From: Eutrophocola sp963925675
Lineage (GTDB): Bacteria > Pseudomonadota > Gammaproteobacteria > Pseudomonadales > Pseudohongiellaceae
DNA: 64,000 nt
NCBI GenBank assembly: GCA_963925675.1
Contig: CAWUSW010000073.1
Span: 12,158 to 76,157 of the forward strand
Reading direction: 5' to 3'
Numbering within the stretch: the stretch's first letter is position 1; each line of letters starts with the position of its first letter. Under the pieces are notes generated by a model. That model worked only from the letters and a program-made list of their open reading frames with translations. It was not told where the DNA came from and did no database searches. This document shows, piece after piece, positions 61,368-64,000 of the stretch. Made by a program: the position numbers and the translations under genes.

Positions 61368-62678
61368 ATGAGACAAGGAAAGAAGTTACAATCCACAAAC
61401 AATGACCAGACTTTCTGTGATGCAAATGCGCAACGCGAGCACAGTGAAGAAAGTGATGTAAAAGTAAACGATAAAAAAGTAAACGATAAAAAAGAAAGCG
61501 ATACAAAAGTTGATGAAAGGTCTCTTTCACCAGAAAAGTCCACTTTAAAACAGTCACCACGTACCATAACGATTCCCCCGGTCGGCACAACCAACTCACC
61601 ACCTGACAAAATAAAACATGCGCCATCAACGACGTTTTCTAACAATGTGATAGCCGCGAATTCGTCAAAAGAATGCTTTTCTGTTAAGAGCCAGCATTCG
61701 GATAAGGTCGCTGAAAGTAAAACGCTTTGCCAGGAAAATATAGATTGTGGGAGCACCTCATCTCCAGCAATGCTTGCTAGTAAGTCCCGACAAATAATGA
61801 ATGGCGGCAAAGGTGTGACCAATATCAAGGCAGCCAGATCGCTGCCTGACTTTACCACCCTGTATTTAAATGAAATAGGCCGCAAAGATTTGCTCACGGC
61901 TGACGAAGAGTTCGCGCTGGCAAGAAAAGTTGTTTCCGGAGACCGGCAAAGCAAAAACCAGATGATAGAAGCAAATCTAAGGTTGGTCGTTACCATTGCC
62001 AAGCGTTATCTGAACAGGGGACTGGCATTACTGGATTTAATTGAAGAAGGAAATCTTGGGCTTATCAGGGCCGTAGAGAAATTTAATCCGGAATTAGGCT
62101 ATCGCTTTTCGACTTACGCGACCTGGTGGATCAAGCAGAATATTGACCGGGCCGTGATGAATCAGTGTCGAACTATTCGCTTGCCAATACATGTGATGAA
62201 GGATCTTAATGCCTGTCTGAAAATAATCGGGGAATTAACAGAAGAGCTCGGTCGACATCCGCATATTGAAGAGATTGCCAGTAGGTCCGGTAAGCCTGGT
62301 AAGCAGATAAGAAAGCTTTTGCATCATAATATCCGTACCAGTTCGGCAGATGTGCCCATTGTCAGTGAGCAGGAAATTACCATGATGGATGTGCTTGCTG
62401 ATAAGGATGAGAGTGATCCTGCTACAGAATTACAGCAGGGTGATTTTTTACTCAATCTCGAGCATTGGATAGATCAGCTTCCAGGCAAACAAAGTGAAAT
62501 TCTGTGTCGTCGTTTTGGTTTGCGTGGCTACGAGTCAAGCACGCTGGAAGAAGTAGGTAGGGAAATAGGCCTGACCCGTGAACGAGTCAGGCAAATTCAG
62601 ATAGAAGCGCTGAATAAATTAAGGCGCGTACTGGAAAAAGAAGGCTTGAGTCTGGAACTGCTTTTTAACCAGGGATAA
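61368..62678 (+). CDS. rpoS: RNA polymerase sigma factor RpoS with extended N-terminus
   Basis: Stationary-phase/general stress sigma factor, 436 residues compared with 330 in E. coli. Region 1.2 begins at about residue 161 (DFTTLYLNEIGRKDLL), then region 2 (MIEANLRLVVTIAKRY, LLDLIEEGNLGLIRAVEKF, FSTYATWWIKQNIDRA) and region 4 (EEVGREIGLTRERVRQIQIE). The first 160 residues are Ser/Lys/Asp-rich and disordered, with a VNDKK duplication from a 15-base repeat. ATG 61368 has AAGGA seven bases upstream, so the long form is favoured. An ATG for residue 134 could give a shorter product. Confidence 0.93.
   Translation: MRQGKKLQSTNNDQTFCDANAQREHSEESDVKVNDKKVNDKKESDTKVDERSLSPEKSTLKQSPRTITIPPVGTTNSPPDKIKHAPSTTFSNNVIAANSSKECFSVKSQHSDKVAESKTLCQENIDCGSTSSPAMLASKSRQIMNGGKGVTNIKAARSLPDFTTLYLNEIGRKDLLTADEEFALARKVVSGDRQSKNQMIEANLRLVVTIAKRYLNRGLALLDLIEEGNLGLIRAVEKFNPELGYRFSTYATWWIKQNIDRAVMNQCRTIRLPIHVMKDLNACLKIIGELTEELGRHPHIEEIASRSGKPGKQIRKLLHHNIRTSSADVPIVSEQEITMMDVLADKDESDPATELQQGDFLLNLEHWIDQLPGKQSEILCRRFGLRGYESSTLEEVGREIGLTRERVRQIQIEALNKLRRVLEKEGLSLELLFNQG
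61463..61492 (+). repeat. 15-base direct repeat inside rpoS
   Basis: GTAAACGATAAAAAA occurs twice back to back, coding VNDKK twice, with a diverged third unit (GAAAGCGATACAAAA). The length keeps frame, so slippage would change the N-terminal tail by five residues. Confidence 0.8.
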
Positions 62679-62720
62679 GCAGGGTTAATGAGCTTTTAGT
62701 TAAAGAGCTTTTAGCCTATA

Positions 62721-63047
62721 TCAGCCTCTGTCGAGATAATCACGCTTGTTGGTTTTAGTGGCCCATTCTTCAGCATCGGGCAGTGCTTCTTTCATTTCGG
62801 TGATGACTTCCCATTTCTCACTGAGCTCTTCATTAATCTCGAGAAAATCTTTTTGATCCTCAGGAAGCTCATCATCAGCATAGATAGCGTCGACCGGACA
62901 TTCAGGTTCACACAGGGCGCAGTCGATGCACTCGTCTGGGTTAATAACCAGCATGTTGGGGCCTTCATAAAAACAGTCAACCGGGCAGACTTCCACACAA
63001 TCAGTGTGCTTGCATTTGATACAGTTTTCACCCACGACAAAGGTCAT
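62721..63047 (-). CDS. fdxA: Seven-iron ferredoxin FdxA
   Basis: Azotobacter-type ferredoxin carrying a [3Fe-4S] and a [4Fe-4S] cluster; 108 residues, cytosolic electron carrier. Cys motifs are CIKCKHTDCVEVCP near the N-terminus and CIDCALCEPECP at about 40-51, followed by the typical acidic C-terminal half. It sits between rpoS and mutS as in Pseudomonas and converges with rpoS. Confidence 0.95.
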   Translation of the reverse strand: MTFVVGENCIKCKHTDCVEVCPVDCFYEGPNMLVINPDECIDCALCEPECPVDAIYADDELPEDQKDFLEINEELSEKWEVITEMKEALPDAEEWATKTNKRDYLDRG

Positions 63048-63182
63048 TGTATTTCTCCTGAAAATTCCTGAGACCAGGCGGTACTCATTAATGTGAAAGG
63101 CGATATTTTACCTGATAGATCCCGGGTTAGTAAATGAATGCGATGGCGAATGAGAAGAAGGATGAGAAGAAGCTTGAGAGGA

Positions 63183-64000
63183 TCAGGAATCAAGCAAGTT
63201 CTTTAGCTTGTACAGCATTTCAAGAGCCTGTCTGGGTGACAGCTCATCAGGGTTTATTTCCTCCAGGATATCCACCGCTGGATGAGCGGCTTGCGTTGTG
63301 AATAACTCGGCTTGTAAGGTATTTACTGATGCTGAAGAATTAATTCCCTGGCGATCATCCTGTTCAAGTTGCGTAAGCTTCTTTCTCGCCCTGTTAATCA
63401 CTGTGGCAGGGATGCCGGCAAGTTGCGCCACCTGCAGGCCATAACTTTGATTGGCCGGACCAGGTTCAACGGCATGCAGGAAAACAATGCCCTTGTCATG
63501 TTCTGTGGCATTTAAATGCACATTCCTGATTCCTGAATACAGTTCAGGCAGTGCCGTGAGCTCAAAATAGTGGGTGGCGAACAAGGTGAAGGCTTTGACT
63601 TCGGCGGCAATATAAACCGCGCTGGCCCAGGCTAGCGACAGTCCATCAAAAGTACTGGTGCCACGTCCGATCTCATCCATCAGGACCAGGCTGGAGGCTG
63701 TAGCATTATGCAGGATATTCGCCGTCTCAGTCATCTCTACCATGAACGTTGAACGCCCACCGGCGAGATCATCAGAAGACCCTATGCGGGTAAAAATTCG
63801 GTCAACGGGACCAATTTTGGCTGACAGAGCCGGGATATAGGAACCTGTGTGAGCCAGCAAAACAATTAATGCCGTCTGGCGCATATAGGTTGATTTACCG
63901 CCCATATTGGGGCCGGTGATAATTAGCATGGTGCTGTCGTTGTCCAGATATATGCCATTGGCAACAAAGCTTTCTTCCATTACCTGTTCAACCACTGGAT
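63183..64000 (-). CDS. mutS: DNA mismatch repair protein MutS, C-terminal part (runs off right edge)
   Basis: Only the C-terminal 272 residues are in the window; the gene continues past 64000 (the sequence reads ...PVVEQVMEESFVANG without a break at the edge). The ABC-ATPase has Walker A ITGPNMGGKSTYMRQ, the DDLAGGRSTFMVEM signature loop, Walker B SLVLMDEIGRGTSTFDG, and FATHYFELT. The end carries a short dimer/tetramer helix (LSPRQALEMLYKLKNLL). Partner of MutL in post-replicative mismatch repair. Confidence 0.97.
   Translation of the reverse strand, partial: PVVEQVMEESFVANGIYLDNDSTMLIITGPNMGGKSTYMRQTALIVLLAHTGSYIPALSAKIGPVDRIFTRIGSSDDLAGGRSTFMVEMTETANILHNATASSLVLMDEIGRGTSTFDGLSLAWASAVYIAAEVKAFTLFATHYFELTALPELYSGIRNVHLNATEHDKGIVFLHAVEPGPANQSYGLQVAQLAGIPATVINRARKKLTQLEQDDRQGINSSASVNTLQAELFTTQAAHPAVDILEEINPDELSPRQALEMLYKLKNLLDS

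Noticed and set aside
61352..62002. 216-codon antisense frame over rpoS
   Set aside because: It is a shadow of the rpoS coding frame; composition is repetitive Ser/Leu/Phe-rich and there is no Shine-Dalgarno or family similarity.
62679..62720. Terminator between rpoS and fdxA
   Set aside because: A direct repeat (GAGCTTTTAG) is visible but it does not form a stable hairpin.

Overview
The window reads as the chromosome of a free-living, probably marine gammaproteobacterium related to the Pseudomonas/Cellvibrio/Oceanospirillum lineages. The main evidence is a long Pseudomonas-like syntenic core (dapE-dapD-yffB-glnD-map on the minus strand, divergent from rpsB-tsf-pyrH-frr-uppS-cdsA-dxr-rseP-bamA-skp-lpxD-fabZ-lpxA-lpxB-rnhB-dnaE-accA-tilS-pyrG-kdsA-eno-ftsB-ispD-ispF-truD-surE-pcm-popT-nlpD-rpoS, then fdxA and mutS on the minus strand). 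No phage, integrase, transposase, rRNA or CRISPR array is visible. The lineage is inferred from gene order and protein resemblance recalled from memory; no database search was possible.

Layout. 1-421 is the start of an unrecognised membrane protein running off the left edge. 601-3760 holds a YadGH-type ABC-2 exporter, the queuosine enzyme QueF and a small nitroreductase, followed by tRNA-Ser(GGA) with a clear terminator. 3990-7770 is a mixed accessory stretch: two small secreted proteins (one DUF6152-like), a SRAP/YedK-type abasic-site protein, a glutathione-transferase-like protein and an OmpA-family protein. 6963-11001 (OmpA-like protein, response regulator, large histidine kinase) resembles the regulatory and accessory half of the proteobacterial dedicated sortase (Pds) system, but no sortase or LPXTG substrate is in the window. 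11007-21985 carries a MATE exporter, a glutathionyl-hydroquinone reductase translationally coupled to an unusual GntR-HTH + PurM fusion, a secreted carboxymuconolactone-decarboxylase-like protein, a tiny secreted protein, a fructosamine-kinase-like protein, a Tat-exported two-subunit molybdenum hydroxylase, an NhaC-like antiporter and an acetyltransferase.

22105-64000 is housekeeping: 16S rRNA methylation (rsmJ), lysine/DAP synthesis, PII uridylylation, translation, isoprenoid precursors and lipid carrier (uppS, dxr, ispD, ispF, popT), phospholipid and fatty acid synthesis (cdsA, fabZ, accA), outer-membrane assembly (rseP, bamA, skp), lipid A/Kdo (lpxD, lpxA, lpxB, kdsA), DNA replication and repair (dnaE, rnhB, mutS), nucleotides (pyrH, pyrG), division (ftsB, nlpD) and the general stress sigma factor rpoS.

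The items most worth a second look are: (1) the GntR-PurM fusion at 13614-15038 with a perfect palindrome just upstream that looks like its own operator; (2) the PdsO/PdsR/PdsS-like trio without its sortase; (3) ribosomal protein S2 with an Ala/Lys/Glu-rich C-terminal tail of roughly 120 residues; (4) RpoS with about 100 extra N-terminal residues; and (5) a near-ideal CRP-type palindrome at 15881-15902.
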